From positions 62,001 through 126,000 of the forward strand of contig NZ_FNCG01000004.1 in NCBI RefSeq assembly GCF_900100945.1: 64,000 bases of DNA, written 5' to 3'. Source of the DNA: Mucilaginibacter gossypii (GTDB lineage Bacteria; Bacteroidota; Bacteroidia; Sphingobacteriales; Sphingobacteriaceae). The notes beneath the pieces are model-generated. The model saw nothing but the letters and a program-made list of their open reading frames with translations, searched no databases and had not been told where the DNA came from. Shown here piece after piece: positions 30,800 through 41,270 of this stretch (within the stretch, counting starts at the first letter, position 1; the number at the start of each line of letters is the position of its first letter). A program made the position numbers and the translations under genes.

Positions 30800-33574
30800 A
30801 TGAACTTAGATGACGACGTTTGGAACCTGGCTTCAAAGAAGTTGGCCAATGAAGCTTCGGAAAGGGAGTTGGCTGAGCTAAACGCTTTGCTGGCCGAAAA
30901 TCCTCAATTGCATAGTCAGCTAAAGCTCATGTCGAAATGGTGGGATGATGGAGAAGAAAAGCCGGCAGACAATGGTTCGGCTTTGTTCAGTAAAATCCAG
31001 GCAAAAATTAAAGATATTGAAGGTGTAAAGGCACCGGAACTTGCAGCGGTGCGCCCGGTTAAGCAAGTGAAAGTACTACAGCGTAATTATAAGACTGAAA
31101 AGCTACAACAGCATACGCCATTTTTAAACAGCATAGCCATGATCAAAAATTACCTGAAGGTTGCCTTAAGACAGTTGCGCAAGCAAAAAATGTATACTGC
31201 TATTAAAATTGGTGGCTTTGCGTTTAGTATTGCGGCCTGTTTGCTAATTGCCCTCTACATTCGCGATGAGTTGAGTTTTGATAAAAGTTACCCTAATGCC
31301 GCCAATATTTATCGCTTGCTTGGGCACTACCACGATGGTTCGGTAGATGAAAAAGGTGTTGATTGGCCTTCGGTGATGGCTAAGGTGATCAAACAGGACT
31401 ATCCGGAAGTAGAGAAATCAGGGCGTTTAATGCCAAACTCGCTGTTTTGGGGAGCCGGCGCAAATGAGTTAAAGCGTGCCGACCAGGCTGATAATACCCA
31501 CGAAGAAGGGTTTGCCTATGCCGACCAGGGGCTAATAGATATTTTAAACCTGCCCATGGTTTACGGCGACCCAAAACATGCCTTAAGCGAGCCGTTGAGT
31601 ATGGTGATCTCAAAAAGCAAGGCCGATAAATACTTCCCCGGTCAAAACCCGGTAGGTAAGGTAATGTACCTAAACAATAACAAAACCAAACCTTTTAAAA
31701 TAGCCGCGGTAATGCAGGATATCCCCAATAATTCGCATTTGCACGATTTTAAGTTTTTCATCACCCTTGCCGGTGTCGAATTCTGGAATGGCGAGCAGGC
31801 AACCTGGGATGCAAATAATTATCATATATATATGGCGCTGAAACCCGGCACCAACATAGCACAGTTTAATAAAAAGGTGAATGATGGGATCCTGAAAAAT
31901 TATTACATCCCCAGCATGACACGTAACGGCGATAAACGGGCCAGCAGGGTAATGAGTTTGTTTAACTTGATGGTACAGAATGTAAAGGATATCAATCTGC
32001 GTTCGTATGATGTTCACGATGGTATGTCGCACGGGGATATCCGCTTTGTGTGGTTATTTGGTGCGGTAGCAGGTTTCATCCTGGTTATTGCCTGTATTAA
32101 TTTTGTTAATCTATCCACAGCCAAATCGGCTAACAGGGCCAAAGAGGTTGGGTTACGTAAAGTAGTTGGCTCGCAGCGAAGTGGTTTGATCAGGCAGTTT
32201 TTGTCCGAATCATTATTGTATAGCTTTTTCTCGTTTGTATTAGGGCTGATATTAGCCTGGGCATTACTGCCGTATTTTAATACGCTGGCATCTAAATCGC
32301 TTGTTATGCCATGGGCGGTTTGGTGGTTAGTGCCGGTAGTGTTGGCAGCGGCATTCTTAATTGGCATTGTGGCGGGCATTTACCCGGCCTTTTACCTCTC
32401 GGGCTTTAAACCAGCCGAAGTGCTTAAAGGTAATTTAAGTGCCGGAAGTAAAAGTTCGGTATTGCGTAATGTGCTGGTGGTTTTCCAGTTTGCCACATCT
32501 ATTATTCTCATCATCAGTACGGTAGTTATTTATAACCAGATGCAATACCTGCTTAACAAAAAAGTAGGTTTTGAGAAAGACCAGGTGGTGATGATACAGG
32601 GTACCAACACGCTTGATAACCAGGTGAAGCCATTTAAAAGCGAATTGTTGAAGCTATCCACAGTTAAAAGTGCATCTATCAGCGATTTTTTACCGGTTTC
32701 GGGCACTAAGCGTAATGGCAACCAATTTTTTATTGAGGGAAGAGAAAAGATTGATCCTACTGTAGGTGGCCAGTTTTGGGATGTGGATCATGATTATCTC
32801 AAAACACTGGGCATTAAACTGGTGGCTGGCCGCGACTTTATTCCCGATATGAAAGCCGACTCGCAGGCGGTGATCATTAACCAAATGATGGCCAACAAAC
32901 TCGGACTTAAAAATCCGATAGGGAAAAAGATAGTTAACTATGGCCCGGGTAAAACAATTATCGGCGTGGTGCAGGATTTTAATTTTAACTCGATGCGCGA
33001 TGGTATTGAGCCATTGGTGATGCACTTAAGCTCAAGCGAATCGATAGTATCGGTAAAAATAAAAGCCGGTGATGTAAAAAAAGCGCTCGACCAAATCACT
33101 GCGACCTGGAAACAGTTTGCACCCAACCAGCCCATCCGCTATACTTTTATGGACGAACGCTTTGCCAGTATGTATGCCGATGTGCAACGGATGGGGCGTA
33201 TTTTCACAAGTTTCGCGGTATTGGCCATTATTATAGCCTGTCTTGGCCTGTTTGCTTTAGCCGCCTTTATGGCCGAGCAGCGCAGCAAGGAAATAGGGAT
33301 TCGCAAGGTACTGGGCGCAACCGTTGGTAATATCACCACTATGCTATCTGTGAATTTTGTAAAGCTGGTGTTTGTTGCCATCGTGGTTGCAACACCGATA
33401 GCCTATTATGCAATGACCCAATGGCTGCAGGATTTTACCTATCGCGTACAGCTTAGCTGGTGGATGTTTGCCCTTGCAGGTGTGGTAGCAATTATGATAG
33501 CACTGGTTACAGTAAGCTATCAAAGCATTAAAGCCGCGTTGATGAACCCGGTAAAGAGTTTGAAAGCGGAGTAG
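30800..33574 (+). CDS. FtsX/MacB-type permease with FecR-like N-terminal extension
   Basis: A 924-aa COG0577-type permease. Residues 1-~60 (VWNLASKKLANEASERELAE, LNALLAENPQ) look like the N-terminal segment of FecR-type anti-sigma regulators, a soluble prefix that none of the three downstream paralogues has. The rest is two FtsX halves: helix near 135-155, MacB-like periplasmic domain, three helices near 415-545, a helix near 560, a second periplasmic domain and three C-terminal helices. RAKEVGLRKVVGS and RSKEIGIRKVLGA mark each half; the protein ends NPVKSLKAE. No ATPase gene is adjacent, so it must use one from elsewhere. Substrate unknown. Confidence 0.88.
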   Translation: MNLDDDVWNLASKKLANEASERELAELNALLAENPQLHSQLKLMSKWWDDGEEKPADNGSALFSKIQAKIKDIEGVKAPELAAVRPVKQVKVLQRNYKTEKLQQHTPFLNSIAMIKNYLKVALRQLRKQKMYTAIKIGGFAFSIAACLLIALYIRDELSFDKSYPNAANIYRLLGHYHDGSVDEKGVDWPSVMAKVIKQDYPEVEKSGRLMPNSLFWGAGANELKRADQADNTHEEGFAYADQGLIDILNLPMVYGDPKHALSEPLSMVISKSKADKYFPGQNPVGKVMYLNNNKTKPFKIAAVMQDIPNNSHLHDFKFFITLAGVEFWNGEQATWDANNYHIYMALKPGTNIAQFNKKVNDGILKNYYIPSMTRNGDKRASRVMSLFNLMVQNVKDINLRSYDVHDGMSHGDIRFVWLFGAVAGFILVIACINFVNLSTAKSANRAKEVGLRKVVGSQRSGLIRQFLSESLLYSFFSFVLGLILAWALLPYFNTLASKSLVMPWAVWWLVPVVLAAAFLIGIVAGIYPAFYLSGFKPAEVLKGNLSAGSKSSVLRNVLVVFQFATSIILIISTVVIYNQMQYLLNKKVGFEKDQVVMIQGTNTLDNQVKPFKSELLKLSTVKSASISDFLPVSGTKRNGNQFFIEGREKIDPTVGGQFWDVDHDYLKTLGIKLVAGRDFIPDMKADSQAVIINQMMANKLGLKNPIGKKIVNYGPGKTIIGVVQDFNFNSMRDGIEPLVMHLSSSESIVSVKIKAGDVKKALDQITATWKQFAPNQPIRYTFMDERFASMYADVQRMGRIFTSFAVLAIIIACLGLFALAAFMAEQRSKEIGIRKVLGATVGNITTMLSVNFVKLVFVAIVVATPIAYYAMTQWLQDFTYRVQLSWWMFALAGVVAIMIALVTVSYQSIKAALMNPVKSLKAE

Positions 33575-33627
33575 TTTTGATTTCGGATTTCGGATGTTCG
33601 ATTTCGGAATTAAGAAAATAATAATTC

Positions 33628-33714
33628 ATGTCATTGCGAGGCACGAAGCAATCGCATGCTATACAGAGCTGCTCTGCTTCCGTGCGATTGCCACGCTATC
33701 GCTCGCAATGACAT
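33628..33714. repeat. Dispersed palindromic repeat, copy A
   Basis: Ends ATGTCATTGCGAG and CTCGCAATGACAT form a 13-bp terminal inverted repeat, with an inner CGAAGCAATCGC...GCGATTGC. Fills most of the gap between the first two permease genes. Confidence 0.8.
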
Positions 33715-33742
33715 ATTTGAATGAACCATTGAATCAACTAAA

Positions 33743-36172
33743 ATGTTAAAAAGTTATTTAAAAACGGCATGGCGGTTTTTGTTGAAAAACAAAACCTTTA
33801 GTTTAATTAATATAGTAGGGCTGGCTACGGGTACACTTTGCTGCCTTTACATTTTGCTGTATGTGCAGGATCAGTACAGTTACGATAAACAACATAAAGA
33901 TGTTAAGGATATTTATCGTATCATCACTACGCTCGAGCTAACCGGCGATAAACATGACGGCGCTGCAAGTTCGCCGCCTATTGCGCCGGCTATGAAAAAC
34001 GATTTCGGTGAAGTTTTGCAGTTTACCCGGTTAGTTACTACTGAGGGTTTTGGCGCCAAGCAGCACCTGTTACGCTACAAAGAAAAATCATTTTATCAGC
34101 AGGATGCTGCTTATGTGGATTCTACCTTTTTTGATGTGTTTAACTTTCATTTTGTTAGCGGCAACGTTAATAAAGTGCTGGCTGAGCCTTACAGCCTTGT
34201 ATTAATGAAGCCGGTAGCTGATAAGCTTTTCGGCAGCGAGAATCCCATAGGGAAAATGATCTCTATCGATAATTCATTCGGCAAACATGATTTTAAGGTT
34301 ATGGGGGTGATAGACGAAAGCGCCGGACAGTCGCACATTAAAGTAAGCATGTTTATGGCCATGAACAGTGGTGGCCTTGGGCAGTACGTACGGCAAAATA
34401 CTGCATGGGCCGGTAATAACTTTTTATACGCTTATGTAAAGTTACGCCCCAATGCCAGTGCTGCTGCTCTTGAGAAAAAGCTTCCGGACTTTTTGAATAA
34501 ATATGGCGCCGACCAATTGAAGGCTATCGGCATGAAAAAGTCGCTGCACCTGCAGCCGGTAACTACCATTCATACAACGCCGGGGCATGAGCATGAGCTA
34601 ACCAAAACGCTTGATCCTGCATTCCTGTACATCATGATATTGGTGGCTGTACTGATACAGGTAGTGGCCTGTATCAACTTCATGAACCTTTCAACAGCGC
34701 GTGCATCAAAACGCGCCAAAGAGGTTGGTGTACGCAAAGTAATAGGCGCCGGCCAGGGTGATTTGATGAAACAGTTTTTAGGCGAATCATTTATGCTAAC
34801 GCTCATTGGTGTGGCAATAGCCTTACCAATGCTTATAATTCTGCTGCCTTATTTAAACCAGGTAACGCATACAGATATTCATTTATCGTTTTTTAGCAAT
34901 TATAAGCTTTGGCTAATGCTGGTGTGTATAGTTGTGGTTACCGGTTTTGTGGCAGGGAGCTATCCGGCTTTTTATTTATCGGCGTTCAGGGCTATTAAGG
35001 TAATCAAAGGGAATTTTACCAGTCATATTTCGGCAGCAGGGATCCGTAAATCATTGGTAGTGTTTCAGTTTGTGCTGTCTATAGTACTTATAACAGGTAT
35101 TATCGTGATTTACAGTCAGCTCAATTTCGTAAAGAATAAAGACCTTGGCTTCGACCAAAATCAAAAGCTCATCTTTAATTTTTATACCGGTACTACTCAA
35201 GGCAAAATGAAAAATTTTGCAAATGATTTAAGGCAGATGGCCGAGGTTAAAACAGTAAGTAATGCCGATAATTACCTGAGCCAGTTTGTACCACATGATC
35301 ATGGTGTTTATACCGCAGGCGGCAACATGACCACCGCAACGGATGCACAAAATATTAATACTGATGAGTTTTTTGCCAAAGCCAACGGCATCAAAATAAT
35401 TGCAGGCAGAGATTTCCGTATTGGCGATACTACCCGTGTACTTATCAATGAAACCTTATGTAAAAGATTGGGAATTAGTCCGCAGGCTGCTCCCGGTACC
35501 AGGCTTTATACGCAATATGCGCCCGATCCGGTAAGCTTTGTTGAAGTGGCCGGTGTAATGAAGGATTTTAACTACAACTCCCTGCATATGGAAGTAAAAC
35601 CGTTTATGCTGGTTTACCGTAATGATCCGCGGCAATTTAATGTGATGGTGGTATCAACAGATAGCAAAAACTATAAATCGTTACTGAGCAAAATGGAAGC
35701 GCTATGGCGCAAGGACATTGCTGATGCACCGTTTGAATATTCGTTTTTAGATACTGAGGTTCAAAAGCAATATGAAACCGAGGTTACGCTGTCGCAAATC
35801 ATCAATTCATTTACATTGATGGCGATAGTGATCTCCTGCCTTGGTTTGTTTGGTTTGGCAGCTTTCAGCGCCGAACAGCGCAGCAAGGAAATTGGCGTAC
35901 GTAAGGTGCTTGGTGCCAGTGTAACGGGTATTGTACAATTACTGTCGAAAGATTTTGTACAACTGGTGCTGGTAGCCCTCGTGATAGCTATACCAATAGC
36001 CTGGTGGGGCATGAGCAAATGGCTGCAGGCATTTGAATATCGGGTAACTATAAGCTGGTGGATGTTTGCCCTGGCCGGTGTGCTGGCTATGGTAATAGCT
36101 CTGTTAACGGTAAGCACACAAGCCATAAAAGCCGCGAGGATGAACCCGGTGAAGAGCTTGAAGGCGGAATAG
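33743..36172 (+). CDS. FtsX/MacB-type ABC permease, second paralogue
   Basis: An 809-aa permease with the same two-half layout as its neighbours: N-terminal helix (FSLINIVGLATGTLCCLYIL), MacB-type periplasmic domain, helices with RAKEVGVRKVIGA after VVACINFMNLSTA, second periplasmic domain, RSKEIGVRKVLGA and C-terminal end NPVKSLKAE. It has no FecR-like prefix. Tandem position and common motifs show it arose by duplication. Members of this family move lipids, peptides or antimicrobials across the envelope or act in adhesion/efflux; the cargo cannot be named. Confidence 0.9.
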   Translation: MLKSYLKTAWRFLLKNKTFSLINIVGLATGTLCCLYILLYVQDQYSYDKQHKDVKDIYRIITTLELTGDKHDGAASSPPIAPAMKNDFGEVLQFTRLVTTEGFGAKQHLLRYKEKSFYQQDAAYVDSTFFDVFNFHFVSGNVNKVLAEPYSLVLMKPVADKLFGSENPIGKMISIDNSFGKHDFKVMGVIDESAGQSHIKVSMFMAMNSGGLGQYVRQNTAWAGNNFLYAYVKLRPNASAAALEKKLPDFLNKYGADQLKAIGMKKSLHLQPVTTIHTTPGHEHELTKTLDPAFLYIMILVAVLIQVVACINFMNLSTARASKRAKEVGVRKVIGAGQGDLMKQFLGESFMLTLIGVAIALPMLIILLPYLNQVTHTDIHLSFFSNYKLWLMLVCIVVVTGFVAGSYPAFYLSAFRAIKVIKGNFTSHISAAGIRKSLVVFQFVLSIVLITGIIVIYSQLNFVKNKDLGFDQNQKLIFNFYTGTTQGKMKNFANDLRQMAEVKTVSNADNYLSQFVPHDHGVYTAGGNMTTATDAQNINTDEFFAKANGIKIIAGRDFRIGDTTRVLINETLCKRLGISPQAAPGTRLYTQYAPDPVSFVEVAGVMKDFNYNSLHMEVKPFMLVYRNDPRQFNVMVVSTDSKNYKSLLSKMEALWRKDIADAPFEYSFLDTEVQKQYETEVTLSQIINSFTLMAIVISCLGLFGLAAFSAEQRSKEIGVRKVLGASVTGIVQLLSKDFVQLVLVALVIAIPIAWWGMSKWLQAFEYRVTISWWMFALAGVLAMVIALLTVSTQAIKAARMNPVKSLKAE

Positions 36173-36256
36173 AGTGGTTAGAGGTTGGAGATTAGAGGTT
36201 AGGAAGATTTCGGAATTCGGATGTTCGATTTCGGAATTAAAGAAATAATATAATCT

Positions 36257-36390
36257 ATGTCATTGCGAGGAGCAGGCTGAGTAACGAATAGGCGCGACGC
36301 GGCAATCTCGTAACTAATGCATAAACGCCATGCAACGCGGTCGAGTTAAGCACGACGAGGTTGCTACGCTGCACTGCGCTGCAATGACAT
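36257..36390. repeat. Dispersed palindromic repeat, copy B
   Basis: Opens ATGTCATTGCGAGGAGCAGG and closes TGCAATGACAT. Longer and more diverged than the other copies, with an internal CGCGACGCGGCAATCTCG segment. Confidence 0.7.
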
Positions 36391-36425
36391 GATTGCAAAT
36401 ACCAATGAACCAATGAACTATAATC

Positions 36426-38786
36426 ATGTTAAAGAATTACATCAAAATCGCGTTCCGTAATATTGTTAAAAACAAGGTGCATGCCTTTATTAACATTGCG
36501 GGTTTATCGGTGGGGATGGCAGTGGCCATGCTTATCGGTCTTTGGATCTGGGACGAGCTATCGTTTGATAAGTACCATAGCACCTACAACCGCATGGGGC
36601 AGATTATGGTTACACAAACGGCAAATGGCGAAACGCCTACTTTTCGATCTACCGTGGTGCCGCTGAGTGCCGAATTGCGTACTAAGTATGCCAGCGATTT
36701 TAAACACACCTCGCTTTTTTGGGGTGGGGCGCATATTCTTACAGTAGGTGATAAAAAGATATCACAAATTGGGGCCTGGGCCGAGGGTGATTTGCCGGCC
36801 ATGCTTGCATTGAATATGGTAAGAGGCAGTTATACCGAGTTTAGGGATCCTTCATCAATAGTTATATCTCAATCAATTGCCAAAGCGCTGTTTGGCAATG
36901 CCGATCCGGTCAATAAAACTATCAAAGCTGATAATAAAACAAACTTAAAAGTTATCGGCGTATATGAAGACCTGCCACGCAATACTTCATTTTATGAAAC
37001 AAAGTTCCTGATGCCTTTTTTTAATAAAAACAACTGGTGGGGCACGCAAACGGGAGCATGGGATAATCATGGCTGCTCATTGTTTGTTCAGCTGGCCGAT
37101 AACGTGGATTTTGATAAAGTATCGGCTAAGATCAGGAACATTACCAAGCCACATTTCAAGATGAATGATGAAAGTATACAGGTGCACCCCATGAGCAAAT
37201 GGCACCTGTACAGCGATTTTAAAAACAGCAAACCTGTTGGTGGACTTATTGAAATGGTTTGGCTGTTTGGTATTATTGGGGTATTTGTGTTGTTGCTGGC
37301 CTGTATCAATTTCATGAACCTGAGTACCGCCCGAAGTGAGAAACGTGCTAAGGAAGTGGGGATCAGAAAGTCTATCGGCTCCATGCGCTCACAGCTCATC
37401 AACCAGTTTTTGAGCGAATCGGTAATATTTGCCTGTTTGGCGCTGATAGTTACACTTGGTATAGTTTTGATTGCGCTGCCATCATTTAATCATATTGCTG
37501 ATAAACAAATAGGTATGCCATTTGGCAATGTTTGGTTTTGGCTCCTGGCTTTGGGTTTTACTTTATTTACAGGCGTCATAGCAGGCAGTTATCCGGCATT
37601 TTACCTTTCATCATTTGAGCCGGTGAAGGTTTTAAAGGGCACTTTCAAGGTCGGCCGTTTTGCGTCTCTGCCGCGTAAGGTTTTGGTTGTTGTGCAGTTT
37701 ACGGTATCCATAGCGCTGATTATAGGTACCATTGTCATATTCAGGCAAATCCAGTATGCTAAAGACAGGCCGGTCGGTTATTCGCGTGCGGGCTTACTTT
37801 CTTTCGAGATGAAGACTCCTGAAATTTACGGACATTATGAAACCATGCGTAACGACCTGATCCAAACCGGCGCGGTTGAGGATATGGCCGAATCAAACAG
37901 TACCACCACAGAGATTTGGGCAAATAACGGAGGCTTCGATTGGGAGGGCAAGCCCGCAGGCTTCGATCCAACTTTTGGTACCGTTGCTACAACCTATGAT
38001 TTTGGGCATACCGTAGGCTGGAAAATTATCCAGGGCCGCGATTTTTCAAGAAACTTCCCAACGGATACCGGTGCCTTTATCCTCAACGAATCGGCAGTGA
38101 AAATGAGTGGTATTAAAAACCCGGTGGGCAAAGTGATCAGGTGGAACAAACAGGATCATGTTGTTACGGGCGTGGTGAAGGATATGGTGATGGAATCGCC
38201 TTACAAAAAAACTGTAGCTACGGTATTTATGATGTTACCGGGCTGGGTTAATTTCATAACGCTGAGGGTTAAACCAACCATGCCCATGCAGGAAGCCTTA
38301 AAAAAGATAGAACCGGTGTTCAAAAAATATAACCCCGGCAGCCCGTTTGATTTTAAATTTAATGATGACGAATACGCGAGCAAGTTTTCGGACGAACAGC
38401 GGATCGGCAACCTCGCTACCATATTTGCGGTGCTGGCTATATTTATATCGTGCCTTGGCTTATTCGGCCTGGCTTCATTTGTTGCCGAACAACGTATCAA
38501 GGAAATTGGCGTACGCAAGGTGCTCGGAGCGTCGGTAGTCAACCTGTGGCGATTGCTTTCGACAGAATTTGTAGTATTGGTTACTATTTCGCTGTTTATA
38601 GCGATACCTGCTGCTTATTATTACATGAACAACTGGCTGCACAGGTACGAGTATAGATCAGCCATAACCTGGTGGATCTTTGCTGCATCAGGAGTTGGCG
38701 CTGTTTTAATCACTTTGCTAACGGTAAGCTATCATGCCATAAAAGCGGCGCTGGCAAACCCGGTTAAGAATTTGAGGAGTGAATAA
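36426..38786 (+). CDS. FtsX/MacB-type ABC permease, third paralogue
   Basis: A 786-aa permease opening MLKNYIKIAFRNIVKNKVHA, then helix FINIAGLSVGMAVAMLIGLW. Two FtsX halves are marked by RAKEVGIRKSIGS and IKEIGVRKVLGAS, and the protein ends NPVKNLRSE. It is closest to the fourth paralogue by shared stretches such as MSKWHLYSDF/MSKWHLYSSF and AEGDLPAML/AEAPDLLTL, so the last two genes look like the most recent duplication. The ATG follows a repeat. Role as for its neighbours: envelope permease with unknown cargo. Confidence 0.9.
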   Translation: MLKNYIKIAFRNIVKNKVHAFINIAGLSVGMAVAMLIGLWIWDELSFDKYHSTYNRMGQIMVTQTANGETPTFRSTVVPLSAELRTKYASDFKHTSLFWGGAHILTVGDKKISQIGAWAEGDLPAMLALNMVRGSYTEFRDPSSIVISQSIAKALFGNADPVNKTIKADNKTNLKVIGVYEDLPRNTSFYETKFLMPFFNKNNWWGTQTGAWDNHGCSLFVQLADNVDFDKVSAKIRNITKPHFKMNDESIQVHPMSKWHLYSDFKNSKPVGGLIEMVWLFGIIGVFVLLLACINFMNLSTARSEKRAKEVGIRKSIGSMRSQLINQFLSESVIFACLALIVTLGIVLIALPSFNHIADKQIGMPFGNVWFWLLALGFTLFTGVIAGSYPAFYLSSFEPVKVLKGTFKVGRFASLPRKVLVVVQFTVSIALIIGTIVIFRQIQYAKDRPVGYSRAGLLSFEMKTPEIYGHYETMRNDLIQTGAVEDMAESNSTTTEIWANNGGFDWEGKPAGFDPTFGTVATTYDFGHTVGWKIIQGRDFSRNFPTDTGAFILNESAVKMSGIKNPVGKVIRWNKQDHVVTGVVKDMVMESPYKKTVATVFMMLPGWVNFITLRVKPTMPMQEALKKIEPVFKKYNPGSPFDFKFNDDEYASKFSDEQRIGNLATIFAVLAIFISCLGLFGLASFVAEQRIKEIGVRKVLGASVVNLWRLLSTEFVVLVTISLFIAIPAAYYYMNNWLHRYEYRSAITWWIFAASGVGAVLITLLTVSYHAIKAALANPVKNLRSE

Positions 38787-38798
38787 AACCTCACCCAA

Positions 38799-38863
38799 CC
38801 CTCTCCAAAGGAGAGGGCTAATAAATTATTAATTAAATTAAAGATCCCTCCCCTTTGGGGAGG
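38799..38863. repeat. Paired palindromes between permeases 3 and 4
   Basis: CCCTCTCC-AAA-GGAGAGGG (38799-38817) and CCTCCCC-TTT-GGGGAGG (38847-38863), each a perfect hairpin. Another short dispersed-repeat type, ending a dozen bases ahead of the next ATG. Confidence 0.75.
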
Positions 38864-38876
38864 TTAGGAGGGGTAA

Positions 38877-41270
38877 ATGTTTAAAAACTATTTAACCGTT
38901 GCGTGGCGAAACCTTGTTAAGAACAAGGCACATACGCTTATCAATATTACAGGCCTGTCGGTAGGTATGGCGGTAGCGATGCTTATTGGCCTGTGGATCT
39001 GGGACGAGTTATCGTACAATAAAAACTTCGATAATTACGACCGGATAGTTCAGGTATGGCAAAATCAAACATTCAATGGAGTAACGGGCTCGCAAACGGC
39101 TATGCCTATACCTCTGGGTTATAAGTTGCGGAACGACTATAAGCACGATTTTAAATACGTGGTGCTTTCGTCCTGGAATTATGGGCACATCATGGCCTAT
39201 GGAGAAAAAAAGCTGACTAAGGAGGGAAGCTACATGCAGGCCGAAGCGCCTGATCTGCTTACTTTAAAAATGCTGAAGGGCACACGTGACGGTTTGAAAG
39301 ATCCATCATCTGTTTTACTTTCGGCAACATTGGCCAAGGCTTTGTTTGGTGGTACCGATCCGATGCTTAAAACCATCAAAATTGATAATGTATGGAATGT
39401 TAAAGTGACCGGCGTTTATGAAGACATGCCGCATAATTCCGAGTTTCGCGAGCTGGGTTTCATAGCGCCATGGGATTTATATATAACTACCGCCGCATGG
39501 TTAAAACGGGCCGAAACACGTTGGGGCAATAACTCCTGGCAAATTTTTGCTCAGCTGAAGCCTGGTATCGACGCCAAAAAAGTATCGGCCGAGATCAAAG
39601 ATCTTAAACTGCATGCGATTAAAGCGCAGGGAGACGACGTTGGCGCCAGCTTTAAACCGGTAGTTTTTCTGCATCCAATGAGTAAATGGCACCTTTACTC
39701 GAGCTTTAAAGATGGCTTTAATGTTGGCGGCGATATCAAATTTGTATGGATGTTTGGCATTATCGCCGTATTTGTGCTGATGTTGGCCTGTATCAATTTC
39801 ATGAACCTGAGTACCGCCCGTAGTGAGAAAAGGGCCAAGGAAGTAGGGATCCGCAAAACGGTAGGCTCGTTAAGGAGCCAGCTGATCAGCCAGTTCTTTA
39901 TCGAGTCGGTAATATTAGCGTTGTTCGCATTTTTAATTTCGGTTTTACTGGCGCAGCTTACGCTATCGTGGTTCAATGGCGTAGCCGATAAAACCATGCA
40001 CATTCTTTGGGGCAACGCGGTTTTCTGGCTGCTGGGTTTAAGTTTCAGCATTATCACAGGGCTAATTGCCGGTAGTTACCCGGCATTTTATCTGTCGTCC
40101 TTTCAACCGGTTAAGGTTTTGAAGGGTACATTCAAGGCCGGCCGCTATGCAGCAGTGCCGCGTAAAATACTGGTGGTACTGCAGTTTGCTGTGTCGGTTA
40201 CGCTAATCATCGGCACCATCATCGTGTTCAGGCAGGTGCAGTTCACCAAAAACAGGCCTATCGGTTATGAGCGTACGGGGTTGGTACAGATAGATATGCG
40301 TACCGATGAAATTCATAAACATTTTGAAGCCGTAAGGAACGATCTGCTTAAATCGGGGGCTATTATTGAAATTGCCGAGTCTGGTAGCCCGCTTACTGCT
40401 GTGTACTCCAATAACAGCGGCCTAAACTGGCGGGGAAAACCTGCCGGTTTACAGGATGACTTCGCCACGATAACCCTTAGTCCGGAGTTTGGCAAGGTTG
40501 CCCAGTGGAAGTTAATTGAAGGCCGCGATTTTGAACGCAATAATGCAGGCGATTCGTCAAGCATGATTGTAAACGAAACTGCCGCCCGTTTCATGAATTT
40601 TAAGCACGCTGTAGGTGAAACAATCGACTGGGGCAAAAAATTCAAGATCATAGGCGTGGTAAAGGATATGGTGATGTCGTCGCCATATGAGCCGGTTAAG
40701 TCATCGATATTTGTGCTGGATAATGATCCGGGCGGGCTTGTGGATATCCGTTTAAACCCCAAAATGAGCGCCCACGATGCTATTGCCAAAATTGAGTCAG
40801 TTTTTAAACAATATGCGCCCGGCAGCCCGTTCGAATATAAGTTTACCGACGAAGAGTATGCCCGTAAATTCACCAACGAAGAGCGCATAGGCAAACTCGC
40901 CGGGTTCTTTACCTTGCTGGCCATTTTTATCAGCTGCATGGGCTTGTTTGGTATGGCATCATTCATGGCCGAACAACGCACTAAGGAGATTGGTGTACGC
41001 AAAGTGCTGGGTGCTTCAATATTTAGCCTATGGCAATTAATGTCGAAGGAATTTGTGCTTCTGGTATCGGTATCATTATTGATAGCCATACCAACAGCTT
41101 ATTACTTTATGCAGGGCTGGCTGCAGGATTATAAATACCGGGCCGATTTATCATGGTGGATATTTGGCCTCACCGCAATAGGAGCTATCGCCATAACGCT
41201 GCTCACCGTAAGTTATCAAAGTATAAAAGCAGCTTCAATGAACCCGGTAAAAAGTTTGAAAACGGAATAG
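38877..41270 (+). CDS. FtsX/MacB-type ABC permease, fourth paralogue
   Basis: A 797-aa permease opening MFKNYLTVAWRNLVKNKAHT. Family landmarks are LINITGLSVGMAVAMLIGLW, RAKEVGIRKTVGS, RTKEIGVRKVLGA and the end NPVKSLKTE. Near-identical short blocks with the third paralogue mark recent duplication. The four genes form a rightward cluster with repeat-filled spacers of 90-250 bases, so they may be separate transcripts. The last spacer ends in a 14-bp hairpin. Cargo unknown. Confidence 0.9.
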   Translation: MFKNYLTVAWRNLVKNKAHTLINITGLSVGMAVAMLIGLWIWDELSYNKNFDNYDRIVQVWQNQTFNGVTGSQTAMPIPLGYKLRNDYKHDFKYVVLSSWNYGHIMAYGEKKLTKEGSYMQAEAPDLLTLKMLKGTRDGLKDPSSVLLSATLAKALFGGTDPMLKTIKIDNVWNVKVTGVYEDMPHNSEFRELGFIAPWDLYITTAAWLKRAETRWGNNSWQIFAQLKPGIDAKKVSAEIKDLKLHAIKAQGDDVGASFKPVVFLHPMSKWHLYSSFKDGFNVGGDIKFVWMFGIIAVFVLMLACINFMNLSTARSEKRAKEVGIRKTVGSLRSQLISQFFIESVILALFAFLISVLLAQLTLSWFNGVADKTMHILWGNAVFWLLGLSFSIITGLIAGSYPAFYLSSFQPVKVLKGTFKAGRYAAVPRKILVVLQFAVSVTLIIGTIIVFRQVQFTKNRPIGYERTGLVQIDMRTDEIHKHFEAVRNDLLKSGAIIEIAESGSPLTAVYSNNSGLNWRGKPAGLQDDFATITLSPEFGKVAQWKLIEGRDFERNNAGDSSSMIVNETAARFMNFKHAVGETIDWGKKFKIIGVVKDMVMSSPYEPVKSSIFVLDNDPGGLVDIRLNPKMSAHDAIAKIESVFKQYAPGSPFEYKFTDEEYARKFTNEERIGKLAGFFTLLAIFISCMGLFGMASFMAEQRTKEIGVRKVLGASIFSLWQLMSKEFVLLVSVSLLIAIPTAYYFMQGWLQDYKYRADLSWWIFGLTAIGAIAITLLTVSYQSIKAASMNPVKSLKTE

